DNA of 64,000 bases from Caenimonas soli (GTDB taxonomy: Bacteria > Pseudomonadota > Gammaproteobacteria > Burkholderiales > Burkholderiaceae_C), in the NCBI RefSeq assembly GCF_013155545.1, contig NZ_JABJVV010000001.1, positions 248,001 through 312,000 on the forward strand. The letters are read 5' to 3'. Shown piece after piece: positions 1-10,667 of this stretch. Position numbers and translations under genes: made by a program. The notes beneath the pieces are model-generated. The model did not search any database. It was not told the DNA's origin and saw only the letters and a list, made by a program, of their open reading frames with translations. Numbering within the stretch: position 1 is the stretch's first letter; every line of letters starts with the position of its first letter.

Positions 1-993
<993 letters not shown>

Positions 994-2019
994 TTAGGAA
1001 AACAGCCGGCGCGCCAACGGCGACCCCGCCGCCAGGTCGCGCGCGTCCAGCGTGTCGTAGAGCTGCTCGAGGTCCGAGCCGATCACGTCCATGCCTTCGG
1101 CGCGGATCACCTCGCCGTTGTCGTCGGTGATGATGCCTTCCATGGCGGCTGCCAGGGCGATGGCGGACTCGCGCATGCGAACGAAGGGCTGCTCGCTGCG
1201 GTGTACCTGCGGCACGTCCAGGCTGAGCGTCAACTCGCGCAGGGCCGACTGGGCGGGATCGTCGGCCAATGCAGCCTGGGTGTCGAACGACAGGCCCAGC
1301 ACGGGCGGCGCGCCGGGCGAGCTGGCCGGCAACACCATCCGCCCCGGGATCGCGCCGGGCACGAAGCCCAGGCGAGCCGCGTTCTGCTGCACGTAGCCGG
1401 GGCTCCAGGCGGCGTTGGTGGCGCGCAGCGTGAAGCCGAGTTGGGCGTCGTGGCCGCTGGCGAACTGGTCCAACTCGCGCGCCCGCGCCACCTCATCAAG
1501 CATGTCGGGGAAATCGGGGGCGCCATTGATGGCATCGGCGAAGGCCTGGGCTTTCATCACGAATTCGGAGAATTCGATCTCGTTGAGTGCGCCGGTTCGG
1601 TTGGCCAGCTGCACGCCGGCCTGGAAGGCGCTGTAGCGGTGGCCTGCCTGCGGGGTTTCCCACTGCTGCGTCGCGTCGTGGAAGCCTTCAACGGCGAAAG
1701 GCTTGCTGCCGGCACGGCGCGTCGGCGGCATGGCGGCCAGCGCCGCGTCACCGGAAACCGGGCCTTCCACCACGATCGGCGTCAGCACGTCGATCAGCGC
1801 ATCCAGTCCAGGTTTGCGCTCCATGGCGGGCAGCGGCGGGGCCAGGCTCGCGTCGTCGAACACCGGGTCCTCGCGTTCAGCCGGAGCCCGGGGCTCGACC
1901 ACCATGGCGACTTCCGGCTGGCGCGGCGTGTTCCTGCGCGATGTCCAAGCGTTGTAGGCTACCAGCAGGGCGAGCACCAGCCCGCCCAGAATCGCCAGGC
2001 CTAGCGTGAAACTGCTCAA
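994..2019 (-). CDS. zipA: Cell division protein ZipA
   Basis: Bitopic inner-membrane protein that tethers FtsZ to the membrane at the division site. Residues about 5-24 (LGLAILGGLVLALLVAYNAW) form the N-terminal membrane anchor, followed by a basic stretch and a Pro/Ala/Glu-rich linker. The last 140 or so residues fit the C-terminal FtsZ-binding domain. Length 341 aa is normal for the family. The start appears to be TTG at 2019, overlapping the smc stop as TTGA, so translation is probably coupled to smc. The membrane anchor begins only a few residues after this codon, which supports it. Position between smc and ligA supports the identity. Confidence 0.88.
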   Translation of the reverse strand: MSSFTLGLAILGGLVLALLVAYNAWTSRRNTPRQPEVAMVVEPRAPAEREDPVFDDASLAPPLPAMERKPGLDALIDVLTPIVVEGPVSGDAALAAMPPTRRAGSKPFAVEGFHDATQQWETPQAGHRYSAFQAGVQLANRTGALNEIEFSEFVMKAQAFADAINGAPDFPDMLDEVARARELDQFASGHDAQLGFTLRATNAAWSPGYVQQNAARLGFVPGAIPGRMVLPASSPGAPPVLGLSFDTQAALADDPAQSALRELTLSLDVPQVHRSEQPFVRMRESAIALAAAMEGIITDDNGEVIRAEGMDVIGSDLEQLYDTLDARDLAAGSPLARRLFS

Positions 2020-5000
2020 GCCGCCTCGGCCATGGACACGGCCGACTCCATGTCCACCGCAACGATGCGCGAAACGCCCTGCTCCTGCATGGTCACGCCG
2101 ATCAGTTGCTCGGCCATTTCCATGGCGATCTTGTTGTGGCTGATGAAGAGGAACTGGGTTCCGCGGCTCATGCTGGTCACCAGCTTGGCATAGCGCTCGG
2201 TGTTGGCGTCGTCCAGCGGCGCGTCCACCTCGTCCAGCAAGCAGAAAGGCGCGGGGTTCAACTGGAAGATCGCGAACACGAGCGCAATGGCCGTCAGGGC
2301 CTTCTCACCGCCGGACAGCAGGTGGATGGTCTGGTTCTTCTTGCCGGGCGGCTGGGCCATGACCTGCACGCCTGAATCGAGAATTTCGTCGCCGGTCATC
2401 ACCAGGCGAGCGTTGCCGCCGCCGAACAGCTCGGGGAACATCTTGCCGAAATGCTCGTTGACGGTGTTGAAAGTGCCGGCCAGCAGTTCGCGCGTTTCGC
2501 CGTCGATCTTCTTGATCGCGTCTTCCAGCGTGGCCATGGCTTCGTTCAGGTCGGCCGACTGCGCGTCCAGGAACTGCTTGCGCTCGCGCGCCGTGGTCAG
2601 TTCTTCCAGCGCCGCCAGGTTCACCGCGCCCAGGGCGGCAATGTCGCGGTGCAGGCGGTCGATGTCGCCCTGCATGCCGGACAGCTTGACCTTTCCTTCC
2701 TCGATCGATCTGGCCACCGCCTCGAGGTCGGCCTGCGCATCGACCAGGAGCTGCGTGTATTGCTCGAAGCCGAGCCGCGCCGCCTGCTCCTTGAGCTGGA
2801 ACTCCGTGATGCGCTGGCGCAGGGGATCGAGTTCGCGCTCCAGTTGCAGCCGGCGTTCGTCGCTCGCCCGCAGCTTGGCGGTAAGGTCGTCGTATTCGCT
2901 GCGCTTGGCGCCCAGCGACTGCTCGCGCTCCAGCTTCAAGGCCAGCGCGCTTTGCAGGCCGGCCTGGGCCGCCGCATCCGTCAGGCGCGAGAGTTCTTCC
3001 TTGGCGCGCTCTTCTTCGGCGGCGATCGATTGCGCCTGCTGGGTGGCGGTTTCGATGGCGCGCTGCAGTTCGGCCTTGCGGGCCTCGACCGAGCGCTGCG
3101 AGAACTGAGCCTCCTGGGCTTGCCGCTCCAGGCTGCGCTGCTGCTCGCGGCATTCCGCCAGTTTGCGCTCGGCCTCGATGACGCGATCGCCGAGTTGCGC
3201 GTGCCGCTCCTGACTGTCGGCCAGTTGCATGTCCAGCTCTTCGAAGCGCGCCTCCGCCGTGACCCGGCGTTCCTGCAGCTCTTCGAGCAAGGCATCGAGT
3301 TCCGCCATGTCGCCGGCGATCTGCTCGCTGCGGGCACGGGTCTGCTCGGCCAGCTGCGTCAGGCGCAGCGTCTCGACTTGCAGTTCATGGGCACGGTCCT
3401 GCGTCTCCGCAGCTTCGCGCCGGGCCGATACCAGCCGCTGCGAGGCTTCGCTGTACGCGGCCTCCGCGCGAACCAGGGCCGACCGTGCCTCTTCGGCGAT
3501 CAGGGCCTGCGCGCGCAGCTGCTTCTCGAGATTCTCGATTTCCTGCTGCCGTGCCAAGAGGCCGGCCTGCTCCGAATCCTGCGCGTAAAAGCTCACGCTG
3601 TGCGCTGTGACGGCATGGCCGCTCTTCACGTAGATCACTTCGCCCGCCTGCAGCATGGCGCGTGCGGCCAGCGCATCTTCGAAACTCTGCGCGGTGTAGC
3701 AGCCGTGCAGCCAGTCAACCAGCAGGGCTTTCTGTCCGGCGTCGTTCAGTCGCAGCAGGTCGGACAGGCGTGGCAAGGCGGACTCGCCATCCGGCGCGGC
3801 CGCTTGCGGCAGGTTATAGAAAGCCAGCTTGGCCGGAGGGGGATCGTTGCCGAATGCCCGCACCATGTCCAGCCGCGACACCTCGAGCGAATTCATGCGC
3901 TCGCGCAGCGCGCCTTCCAACGCGTTTTCCCAGCCCTGCTCGATATGGATTCGGCTCCACAGGCCCTGCAATCCCTCGAGGCCGTGCTTGGCCAGCCAGG
4001 GCCGAAGCTTGCCGTCGGTCTTGACCTTTTCCTGCAACGCCTTGAGGGCTTCCATGCGCGCCGACAGGTCAGCCTGTTTGTGGCTTTCGCTGTTGACGGC
4101 CTGTTGCCGGCCGCGGCGGTCTTCGTCCAGTTGCGGCACCTGTTCCTGCAACTCGTGCAGGCGGGCGTCGGCGGTTTCTGCGGCCTCCTGCGCCGTAGCC
4201 AGTTGCGCCTGGAGGTTGGTCAGGCGCGCTTCATCGGGAGCCGCGAGAGCGTTGCGGTCGACCACCAGGCGCTCACGGCGCTGGTTCAGCTGGCGGGACT
4301 GCTCTTCGATGTTGCGTTGATCGGCTGCCAGCACCTGGATCTGCTGCTGTACCTGGGCCACTCCGGTGCGTTGCTCGTTCGATTTGGCTTGCGCCTGGCG
4401 CAAAGCCTCTTCCAGATCGGGCAGCTGCTGGGCCTGCTCCTCGACCTGGGCCGCCAGGAGCATTGCCTTCTCTTCGGCGTCTACGCCCTGCGCAGCCAGG
4501 TTCTCGGTTTCGGCGGCCGCATCGTCCCTGCGTGCGGCCCACTGGGTGGTTTGCTCCTTCAGCTGGACGAGGCGCTGCTCCACGCGCTGGCGGCCCTCGA
4601 CCACAAAGCGGATCTCGGCCTCCAGCCGGCCCACTTCCGCGCTGGCTTCGTACAGCTGCCCTTGAGCCTGGTTGACTTGGTCGCCGGCCGCATAGTGCGC
4701 CTGCCGGATCGTCTCGAGGTCGCTCTCGACGCGGCGCAGATCGGCCACGCGCGATTCAAGGTCGTTGACGGATTTCTCGGCGTCGGCCTTCACCTTGGCC
4801 TGGTCGGCTTCGCCCTCGGCGCGCTTCAAGAACCACAGTTGCTGTTGCTTGAGCGTGACCTCGGCTTGCAGCGTGTTGTATTTCTGCGCGACCTCGGCCT
4901 GTTTTTCCAGCTTGTCGAGGTTGGAGTTGAGTTCACGCAGGATGTCTTCGACCCGCGTCAGGTTCTCGCGCGTGTCCGTGAGCCGGTTTTCCGTCTCGCG

Positions 5001-5531
5001 TCGGCGTTCCTTGTACTTGGACACGCCCGCGGCTTCCTCGAGGAACAGGCGCAGCTCCTCGGGCTTGGATTCGATGATCCGGCTGATCGTGCCCTGGCCG
5101 ATGATGGCGTAGGCGCGAGGCCCCAGGCCCGTGCCCAGAAACACGTCCTGTACGTCCCGCCGACGCACCGGCTGGTTGTTGATGTAGTAGCTGGACGTGC
5201 CGTCGCGCGTCAGCACGCGCTTGACGGCGATCTCGGTGAACTGGGCCCATTGGCCGCCGGCGCGGTGGTCGGCATTGTCGAACACCAGTTCGACCGACGA
5301 CCGCGAGGCCGGCTTGCGGGTATTGGTGCCGTTGAAGATCACGTCCTGCATGGACTCGCCGCGCAGCTCGCTGGCCCGCGACTCGCCCAGCACCCAGCGC
5401 ACGGCGTCCATGATGTTGGACTTGCCGCAACCGTTGGGGCCCACCACGCCCACCAGCTGGCCCGGCAACATGAAGTTGGTGGGTTCGGCGAAGGACTTGA
5501 ACCCGGATAGCTTGATGGAATTGAGACGCAC
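2016..5531 (-). CDS. smc: Chromosome segregation ATPase SMC
   Basis: Core ATPase of bacterial condensin, which organises and segregates the chromosome together with ScpA and ScpB. The N-terminal head carries Walker A GPNGCGKS (residues 31-38). Long coiled-coil arms follow, rich in Glu, Gln, Arg and Ala, with a hinge near residues 505-650. The C-terminal head has the signature LSGGEK (1072-1077) and Walker B/D-loop LLDEVDAPLDD (about 1098-1108). Length 1171 aa matches full-length SMC. The start is GTG at 5531, giving the typical opening MRLNSIKLSGFKSF. It is the first gene of the smc-zipA-ligA run. Confidence 0.97.
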   Translation of the reverse strand: MRLNSIKLSGFKSFAEPTNFMLPGQLVGVVGPNGCGKSNIMDAVRWVLGESRASELRGESMQDVIFNGTNTRKPASRSSVELVFDNADHRAGGQWAQFTEIAVKRVLTRDGTSSYYINNQPVRRRDVQDVFLGTGLGPRAYAIIGQGTISRIIESKPEELRLFLEEAAGVSKYKERRRETENRLTDTRENLTRVEDILRELNSNLDKLEKQAEVAQKYNTLQAEVTLKQQQLWFLKRAEGEADQAKVKADAEKSVNDLESRVADLRRVESDLETIRQAHYAAGDQVNQAQGQLYEASAEVGRLEAEIRFVVEGRQRVEQRLVQLKEQTTQWAARRDDAAAETENLAAQGVDAEEKAMLLAAQVEEQAQQLPDLEEALRQAQAKSNEQRTGVAQVQQQIQVLAADQRNIEEQSRQLNQRRERLVVDRNALAAPDEARLTNLQAQLATAQEAAETADARLHELQEQVPQLDEDRRGRQQAVNSESHKQADLSARMEALKALQEKVKTDGKLRPWLAKHGLEGLQGLWSRIHIEQGWENALEGALRERMNSLEVSRLDMVRAFGNDPPPAKLAFYNLPQAAAPDGESALPRLSDLLRLNDAGQKALLVDWLHGCYTAQSFEDALAARAMLQAGEVIYVKSGHAVTAHSVSFYAQDSEQAGLLARQQEIENLEKQLRAQALIAEEARSALVRAEAAYSEASQRLVSARREAAETQDRAHELQVETLRLTQLAEQTRARSEQIAGDMAELDALLEELQERRVTAEARFEELDMQLADSQERHAQLGDRVIEAERKLAECREQQRSLERQAQEAQFSQRSVEARKAELQRAIETATQQAQSIAAEEERAKEELSRLTDAAAQAGLQSALALKLEREQSLGAKRSEYDDLTAKLRASDERRLQLERELDPLRQRITEFQLKEQAARLGFEQYTQLLVDAQADLEAVARSIEEGKVKLSGMQGDIDRLHRDIAALGAVNLAALEELTTARERKQFLDAQSADLNEAMATLEDAIKKIDGETRELLAGTFNTVNEHFGKMFPELFGGGNARLVMTGDEILDSGVQVMAQPPGKKNQTIHLLSGGEKALTAIALVFAIFQLNPAPFCLLDEVDAPLDDANTERYAKLVTSMSRGTQFLFISHNKIAMEMAEQLIGVTMQEQGVSRIVAVDMESAVSMAEAA

Positions 5532-5697
5532 GCAAAAAGCCTGTGGTTTGAACTGTCCGCGGCGGCCTGGCCACGCGCGAAACGCACGATGTTACCCGAG
5601 CGCTCCAGGGGCGCTCCCGCCGGTCGGGCGCCCCGGCGAAGCCAGGGCCGCCTGATCCTAAGGCGGTCGGCCCCATGTAATGCTTTCTTACCGGCTC

Positions 5698-6153
5698 CTA
5701 GCTGCCCACGTGCATACTGAACACGGCGCCGTTGGACAGGCGGCAGGTGCCCGTACCCAGCGTCGGCGAGTTCATGGTGTAGCGGCAGTTGATGTAGCTG
5801 CCGCGTTGCCCTGCGCCATTGGCCACGCCATCGCGGGAAGAACCCGCCACCCGCGTGGCTTCGCCCGAGAAGCTCTCGCCGTTGATGTTGGTGCTGAAGT
5901 GGCCGCGGCCATTCAGGTCGTTCGTCACCGCCGCCATGACCGTGCCATACACAGCGGCTGTTTCGTTGACCGGGTACAGGCGAGCCGAGAAAGTGACGGG
6001 CCCCGGCACGGGCGCTGTGGCGGGTAAGTAAATGCCGGTCGAGGGGGCTGGCTGCGGGTGCACCGGCACCACATAGCAGCCGGTCAGCATGCCGGTCGCG
6101 GCGACGATGGCCGCCAGCGATGCCTTGCGGACAAGGCGCGAAGAAGTCTTCAT
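5698..6153 (-). CDS. Small lipoprotein of unknown function
   Basis: Not a family I recognise. I chose the ATG at 6153 because it gives a clean lipoprotein signal: basic MKTSSRLVRK, a hydrophobic run and lipobox LTGC with the lipidated cysteine at residue 26. An upstream in-frame start at 6261 would bury the signal. The mature part (about 126 aa) starts with a Pro-rich tether and then looks like a beta-rich domain with two cysteines (YINCRYTMN and TGTCRLSNG) that could form a disulfide. There is no Asp at +2, so outer-membrane sorting is expected. It is divergent from dapC, with a 147-bp gap between them. Confidence 0.7.
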   Translation of the reverse strand: MKTSSRLVRKASLAAIVAATGMLTGCYVVPVHPQPAPSTGIYLPATAPVPGPVTFSARLYPVNETAAVYGTVMAAVTNDLNGRGHFSTNINGESFSGEATRVAGSSRDGVANGAGQRGSYINCRYTMNSPTLGTGTCRLSNGAVFSMHVGS

Positions 6154-6300
6154 TGCGATTCCAGGTGACCCAAGCACATGCTTGTGGTCCGGATTCTGTC
6201 GGCGCCGGGGCAAAAGTATCGAAATGACGCATGATGTACCGATCTTAAGTACCCGAAGCATCGAAATGAGCTACTCCTGATGGACGGGATAATCCCAGGC

Positions 6301-7494
6301 ATGAATCCCCTTTTGTCCCGGCTGCAGCCCTACCCCTTCGAGCGGCTGCGGCAACTTTTCGTGGGCGTGAGGCCCAATTCCGCCTATCGGCCCATCAGCC
6401 TGGGCATCGGCGAGCCCAAGCACCCCACGCCGGAATTCATCAAGCAGGCCCTGGTTGGCTCGCTGAATGGCCTGGCGAGCTACCCGGGCACGGCGGGAGA
6501 ACCGCATCTGCGCGAGGCGTTTCGCCATTGGCTGCAGGTCCGCTATGGGCTGATGGCGGTGGATGCCAACACGCAGATGCTGCCGGTCAACGGCTCGCGC
6601 GAGGCCTTGTTCGCGTTTGCCCAGACCGTGATCGACCCCGGCAAGAAGCCGATGGTGGTGTGCCCCAACCCGTTCTATCAAATCTACGAAGGCGCGGCGC
6701 TGCTCGCAGGGGCCGAGCCCTACTACGCACCCAGTGACCCGGCCCGCAATTTCGCCGTGGATTGGGACAGCGTGCCAATCGAGGTCTGGGCCCGCACCCA
6801 GCTGCTGTTCGTGTGCTCGCCGGGCAACCCCACCGGTGCCGTGATGCCGCTGGCCGAGTGGAAAAAACTGTTCGAACTGTCCGATCGCCACGGCTTCGTC
6901 ATCGCTTCAGACGAGTGCTACAGCGAGATCTATTTCGGCAACGAGCCGCCGCTGGGGGGCCTGCAGGCCGCCACCAAGCTGGGCCGCGCCGATTTCCGCA
7001 ACCTGGTGTCCTTCACCAGCCTGTCCAAGCGCAGCAACGTTCCCGGCATGCGCAGCGGCTTTGTCGCCGGCGACGCAGCCATCATCAAGCAGTTCCTGCT
7101 GTATCGCACTTACCACGGCAGCGCCATGAGCCCGGTGGTCCAGAAAGCCAGCATCGCGGCCTGGGGCGACGAGCAGCACGTCATCGAAAACCGCGCCCTC
7201 TACCAGCGCAAATTCGCTGAAGTAACCCCCATGCTGGGCGCGGTGCTGGACGTCAAGCTGCCCGACGCAGGCTTTTATCTATGGGCCGGTGTGCGTGGAA
7301 GCGACATTGAGTTCGCCCGGGATTTGCTGGCTCAATACAATGTCACGGTGTTGCCCGGTAGTTACCTTGCCCGCGAAAGCGGTGGCTCGAATCCCGGCGC
7401 CGGCCGCATCCGCATGGCCCTGGTGGCCGAAACCGCGGAATGCGTGGAAGCCGCGCAACGCATCGTCCAGTTCGTCCAGTCCAGACCGAAGTAA
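6301..7494 (+). CDS. dapC: N-succinyldiaminopimelate aminotransferase DapC
   Basis: PLP-dependent class I/II aminotransferase that makes N-succinyl-LL-2,6-diaminopimelate in the succinylase branch of lysine and peptidoglycan precursor synthesis. Visible motifs are the [12 protein letters not shown]-terminal segment, [11 protein letters not shown], the [10 protein letters not shown] strand and [15 protein letters not shown] with the PLP lysine at residue 243. I use the ATG at 6301 ([17 protein letters not shown]), the usual family N-terminus. An in-frame ATG at 6280 would add seven residues without a clear benefit. It lies 4 bases upstream of dapD, so co-transcription is likely. Confidence 0.95.
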   Translation: MNPLLSRLQPYPFERLRQLFVGVRPNSAYRPISLGIGEPKHPTPEFIKQALVGSLNGLASYPGTAGEPHLREAFRHWLQVRYGLMAVDANTQMLPVNGSREALFAFAQTVIDPGKKPMVVCPNPFYQIYEGAALLAGAEPYYAPSDPARNFAVDWDSVPIEVWARTQLLFVCSPGNPTGAVMPLAEWKKLFELSDRHGFVIASDECYSEIYFGNEPPLGGLQAATKLGRADFRNLVSFTSLSKRSNVPGMRSGFVAGDAAIIKQFLLYRTYHGSAMSPVVQKASIAAWGDEQHVIENRALYQRKFAEVTPMLGAVLDVKLPDAGFYLWAGVRGSDIEFARDLLAQYNVTVLPGSYLARESGGSNPGAGRIRMALVAETAECVEAAQRIVQFVQSRPK

Positions 7495-7498
7495 AGCA

Positions 7499-8323
7499 AT
7501 GACCCAACAGCTCCAGCAAATCATCGACACCGCGTGGGAGAACCGCGCCAACATTTCCGCCAAATCCGCTTCCAAGGAAGTGGCAGACGCCGTGGAGCAT
7601 GTGATCTCCGAGATGAACAAAGGTCAGCTGCGGGTTGCCACGCGCCAGGGCGTGGGCCAGTGGACGGTCCACCAGTGGATCAAGAAGGCCGTGCTGCTGT
7701 CTTTCCGCCTGCGCGACAACGAGATCATTCGGGCCGGCGACCTGGGCTTCTACGACAAGGTGCCCACCAAATTTGCTCACCTCTCGCCGGAGGACATGGC
7801 GGCCACCGGCGTGCGCGTGGTGCCGCCCGCAGTTGCCCGTCGCGGCAGCTTCATCGCCAAGGGCGCGATCCTGATGCCTAGCTACGTGAACATCGGCGCG
7901 TATGTGGACGAGAACACCATGGTCGACACCTGGGCCACCGTCGGATCTTGCGCCCAGATCGGCAAGAACGTGCACCTCTCCGGCGGCGTCGGCATCGGCG
8001 GGGTGCTGGAGCCGGTGCAGGCTGGGCCGACCATCATCGAGGACAACTGCTTCATCGGCGCCCGCTCCGAGGTGGTCGAAGGCGTGATCGTCGAAGAGAA
8101 CTCCGTTATCTCCATGGGCGTGTACATCGGCCAGAGCACCAAGATCTACGACCGCGCCACCGGCACCGTGACTTATGGCCGCATCCCGGCAGGTTCGGTG
8201 GTCGTCTCCGGGAATCTGCCGAGCGCGGATGGCAAGTACAGCCTGTACTGTGCGGTGATCGTGAAGCGAGTCGACGCGCAAACCCGCGCCAAAACCAGCC
8301 TGAACGACCTGCTGCGCGACTAA
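7499..8323 (+). CDS. dapD: 2,3,4,5-tetrahydropyridine-2,6-dicarboxylate N-succinyltransferase DapD
   Basis: Transfers succinyl from succinyl-CoA to tetrahydrodipicolinate, the step before DapC. The protein has 274 aa, the same length as the E. coli enzyme. An alpha-helical N-terminal part ([16 protein letters not shown]) is followed by a left-handed beta-helix of hexapeptide repeats from about residue 110 to 230, for example [19 protein letters not shown] and [16 protein letters not shown]. The ATG at 7499 overlaps nothing and sits 4 bases after the dapC stop. A longer open frame from 7289 exists, but it lies inside dapC and would add 70 residues foreign to the family. Confidence 0.97.
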   Translation: MTQQLQQIIDTAWENRANISAKSASKEVADAVEHVISEMNKGQLRVATRQGVGQWTVHQWIKKAVLLSFRLRDNEIIRAGDLGFYDKVPTKFAHLSPEDMAATGVRVVPPAVARRGSFIAKGAILMPSYVNIGAYVDENTMVDTWATVGSCAQIGKNVHLSGGVGIGGVLEPVQAGPTIIEDNCFIGARSEVVEGVIVEENSVISMGVYIGQSTKIYDRATGTVTYGRIPAGSVVVSGNLPSADGKYSLYCAVIVKRVDAQTRAKTSLNDLLRD

Positions 8324-8333
8324 CGGAGGACTG

Positions 8334-9491
8334 ATGTCCACAATGGAACGGATTCTTCGCCTGATGGGCGAAAAGAAGGCATCGGACGTGTATCTGTCGG
8401 CCCATGCGCCGGCGCTGATCAAGATCAACGGCCAGTGCCTGCCGATCAACAACCAGCTCCTGCCCCCGGATGCACCCAGGGCCCTGCTGGCCGAGGTGTT
8501 GCCTCCCAAACGGATCGAAGAACTCGAGGAAACCGGTGAGCTGAACATGGCCCACGCGATTCCCGGCGTGGGAAACTTCCGCGTTTCGGCCATGCGCCAG
8601 CGCGGCACCTACGCCGCGGTGATCCGCTACATCACCACCGACATCCCGCCCTTGGCCTCGTTGTCGGTGCCGCTGATCCTGGGCGACCTGATCATGGAAA
8701 AGCGCGGCCTGCTGCTGATGGTGGGTGCCACCGGCGCCGGCAAGAGCACGACGCTGGCTTCGATGATGGACTACCGCAATGAGCAGGTGTCGGGCCACAT
8801 CCTCACCATCGAGGACCCGGTCGAGTTCCTGTTCACCAACAAGAAGTCCGTGGTCAACCAGCGCGAGGTGGGCAGTGACACCAAATCGATGCAGACCGCG
8901 CTGAAGAACGCCCTGCGCCAGGCGCCGGACGTGATCCTGGTCGGCGAGATCCGCGACCGCGAAGGCATGTCGGCCGCCATTGCTTATGCGCAGTCGGGCC
9001 ACCTGTGCCTGGCCACCATGCACGCCAACAACAGCTACCAGGCACTGAACCGCATCCTGTCCTTCTACCCCGTCGAAGTGCGCCCCACGATGCTGGGCGA
9101 CCTGGGCGCCGCCCTCAAGGCGGTGGTGTCGCAGCGCCTGCTGCGCACCGTGCACGGCAGCCGGACCCCGGCGGTCGAAGTGCTGCTGAACACCAAGCTG
9201 ATTTCCGAGCTCATCGAAAAAGGCGACTTCTCCGGTATCAAGGAAGCGATGGAAAAATCCATGGCCGAAGGCTCGCAGACCTTCGAGCAGGACATTGCCC
9301 GGCTGATCATCGAGGGCACCGTGGACAAGAAGGAGGGCCTGGCCTACGCCGACTCTCCCACCAACCTCCAGTGGCGCCTGCAGAACGACTTCGTGGGCAA
9401 GGACAAGGCCGAAGTGGAAGACGGCGCCTCGGACGACGACATGGCCGACGAGCCGTCCTTCACCGAAATCACACTCGACGTGAAACACTAG
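8334..9491 (+). CDS. pilU: Type IV pilus retraction ATPase, PilU type
   Basis: Cytoplasmic hexameric secretion-type ATPase of the PilT/PilU family that assists retraction of type IV pili. Walker A GATGAGKST lies at residues 131-139 (K137). It is followed by the Asp box ILTIEDPVEF, Walker B VILVGEIRD and His box LATMHANN. The PilT C-terminal AIRNLIRE signature is absent. The C-terminus instead has EGSQTFEQDIARLI and an acidic tail, as in PilU. A strong ribosome-binding site (CGGAGGA) precedes the ATG. The gene is nested between dapD and dapE with 10- and 6-base gaps, so it is probably expressed with lysine-pathway genes. No other pilus gene is in the window. Confidence 0.9.
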   Translation: MSTMERILRLMGEKKASDVYLSAHAPALIKINGQCLPINNQLLPPDAPRALLAEVLPPKRIEELEETGELNMAHAIPGVGNFRVSAMRQRGTYAAVIRYITTDIPPLASLSVPLILGDLIMEKRGLLLMVGATGAGKSTTLASMMDYRNEQVSGHILTIEDPVEFLFTNKKSVVNQREVGSDTKSMQTALKNALRQAPDVILVGEIRDREGMSAAIAYAQSGHLCLATMHANNSYQALNRILSFYPVEVRPTMLGDLGAALKAVVSQRLLRTVHGSRTPAVEVLLNTKLISELIEKGDFSGIKEAMEKSMAEGSQTFEQDIARLIIEGTVDKKEGLAYADSPTNLQWRLQNDFVGKDKAEVEDGASDDDMADEPSFTEITLDVKH

Positions 9492-9497
9492 CCCAAG

Positions 9498-10667
9498 ATG
9501 ACCCGAGCCCTGCACCTGACCGAGCAGCTGATCTCGCGCCGCTCCGTCACGCCCGACGATGCGCAGTGCCAACAGATCATCGGCAATCGGCTCACGCCCC
9601 TCGGCTTCGCGTGCGAAACCATCGAAAGCGGGCCAGCCGAATTCCGCGTGACCAATCTGTGGGCCAAGCGCCGTGGCCGGCTCGAGGGCAAAGCGGGCGC
9701 GGGCCGCACCTTGGTGTTTGCCGGACATACCGACGTGGTGCCCACCGGTCCGCTGGAGCAGTGGACCAGCGACCCTTTCACGCCTTCGCACCGCGACGGC
9801 AAGCTCTTTGGCCGTGGCGCGGCCGACATGAAAACCTCCATCGCCGCCTTCGTGGTCGCGGCCGAGGAATTTCTGGCCGCCCACCCCGATCCGGCGCTGT
9901 CTCTCGCCATGCTGATCACCAGCGACGAAGAAGGCCCGGCCGTCGATGGCACGGTGGTGGTTTGCGAGCAGCTCAAGGCGCGCGGCGAGCGGCTGGACTA
10001 CTGCATCGTGGGCGAGCCGAGCAGTGTCGAGCGGGTCGGCGACATGATCAAGAACGGCCGGCGCGGCAGCATGAGCGGCAAGCTCACCGTCAAGGGCGTG
10101 CAGGGCCACATCGCTTATCCCCAGCTTGCGAAAAACCCGATCCACCTCGCGCTTCCGGCACTGGCCGAAATGGCGACCATCGAATGGGATTGGGGCAACG
10201 ACTTCTTCCAGCCCACCAGCTGGCAGATCAGCAATATCCATGGCGGAACGGGCGCCGGCAACGTGATCCCCGGCACGGTGGTCGTCGATTTCAACTTCCG
10301 CTATTCAACGGAGTCCACGCCCGAAGGCCTGCAAAAGCTCACGCACGAGGTGCTGGACCGCCGCGGCCTGGACTATCAGCTCGACTGGGTGGTTGGCGGC
10401 TTGCCCTTCCTCACGACGCCGGGTGAACTGGTCGGTGCGATCCAGAATGCGATCCGTGCCGAAACCGGGATCGAGACCGAGTTGTCCACCACCGGTGGCA
10501 CCAGCGACGGTCGCTTCATCTCGCGCATCTGCCCCCAGGTCATTGAGTTCGGGCCCATCAATGCCAGCATCCACAAGATCGATGAGCACGTGCGTGTCGC
10601 GGACATCGAGCCGCTGAAGAACATCTACCGCCGCACCCTCGAGAACCTCGAAGCGGCGCTGAAGTAA
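9498..10667 (+). CDS. dapE: Succinyl-diaminopimelate desuccinylase DapE
   Basis: Zinc-dependent M20-family amidohydrolase that releases succinate to give LL-diaminopimelate, after DapD and DapC. Metal and catalytic motifs are visible in order: [11 protein letters not shown] (metal His and downstream Asp), [11 protein letters not shown] (bridging Asp), SDEEGPA (catalytic Glu pair) and GEPSS. A dimerisation lid domain sits in the middle and a C-terminal metal His lies in [13 protein letters not shown]. At 389 aa it is close to the usual 375-385. The stop overlaps the prmB start by one base (TAATG), so translation is likely coupled. Confidence 0.96.
   Translation: MTRALHLTEQLISRRSVTPDDAQCQQIIGNRLTPLGFACETIESGPAEFRVTNLWAKRRGRLEGKAGAGRTLVFAGHTDVVPTGPLEQWTSDPFTPSHRDGKLFGRGAADMKTSIAAFVVAAEEFLAAHPDPALSLAMLITSDEEGPAVDGTVVVCEQLKARGERLDYCIVGEPSSVERVGDMIKNGRRGSMSGKLTVKGVQGHIAYPQLAKNPIHLALPALAEMATIEWDWGNDFFQPTSWQISNIHGGTGAGNVIPGTVVVDFNFRYSTESTPEGLQKLTHEVLDRRGLDYQLDWVVGGLPFLTTPGELVGAIQNAIRAETGIETELSTTGGTSDGRFISRICPQVIEFGPINASIHKIDEHVRVADIEPLKNIYRRTLENLEAALK

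Noticed and set aside
2451-5510. 1019-codon plus-strand open frame opposite smc
   Set aside because: Antisense shadow of the repetitive, GC-rich coiled-coil coding sequence; no recognisable domain.
5606-5634. GGGGCGC...GCGCCCC inverted repeat upstream of smc as a terminator
   Set aside because: No T-run on either side and a GC-rich 12-base loop; chance pairing is likely at this GC content.
8106-10241. 711-codon minus-strand open frame opposite dapD, pilU and dapE
   Set aside because: Covers three well-supported genes in the opposite direction and has shadow composition.
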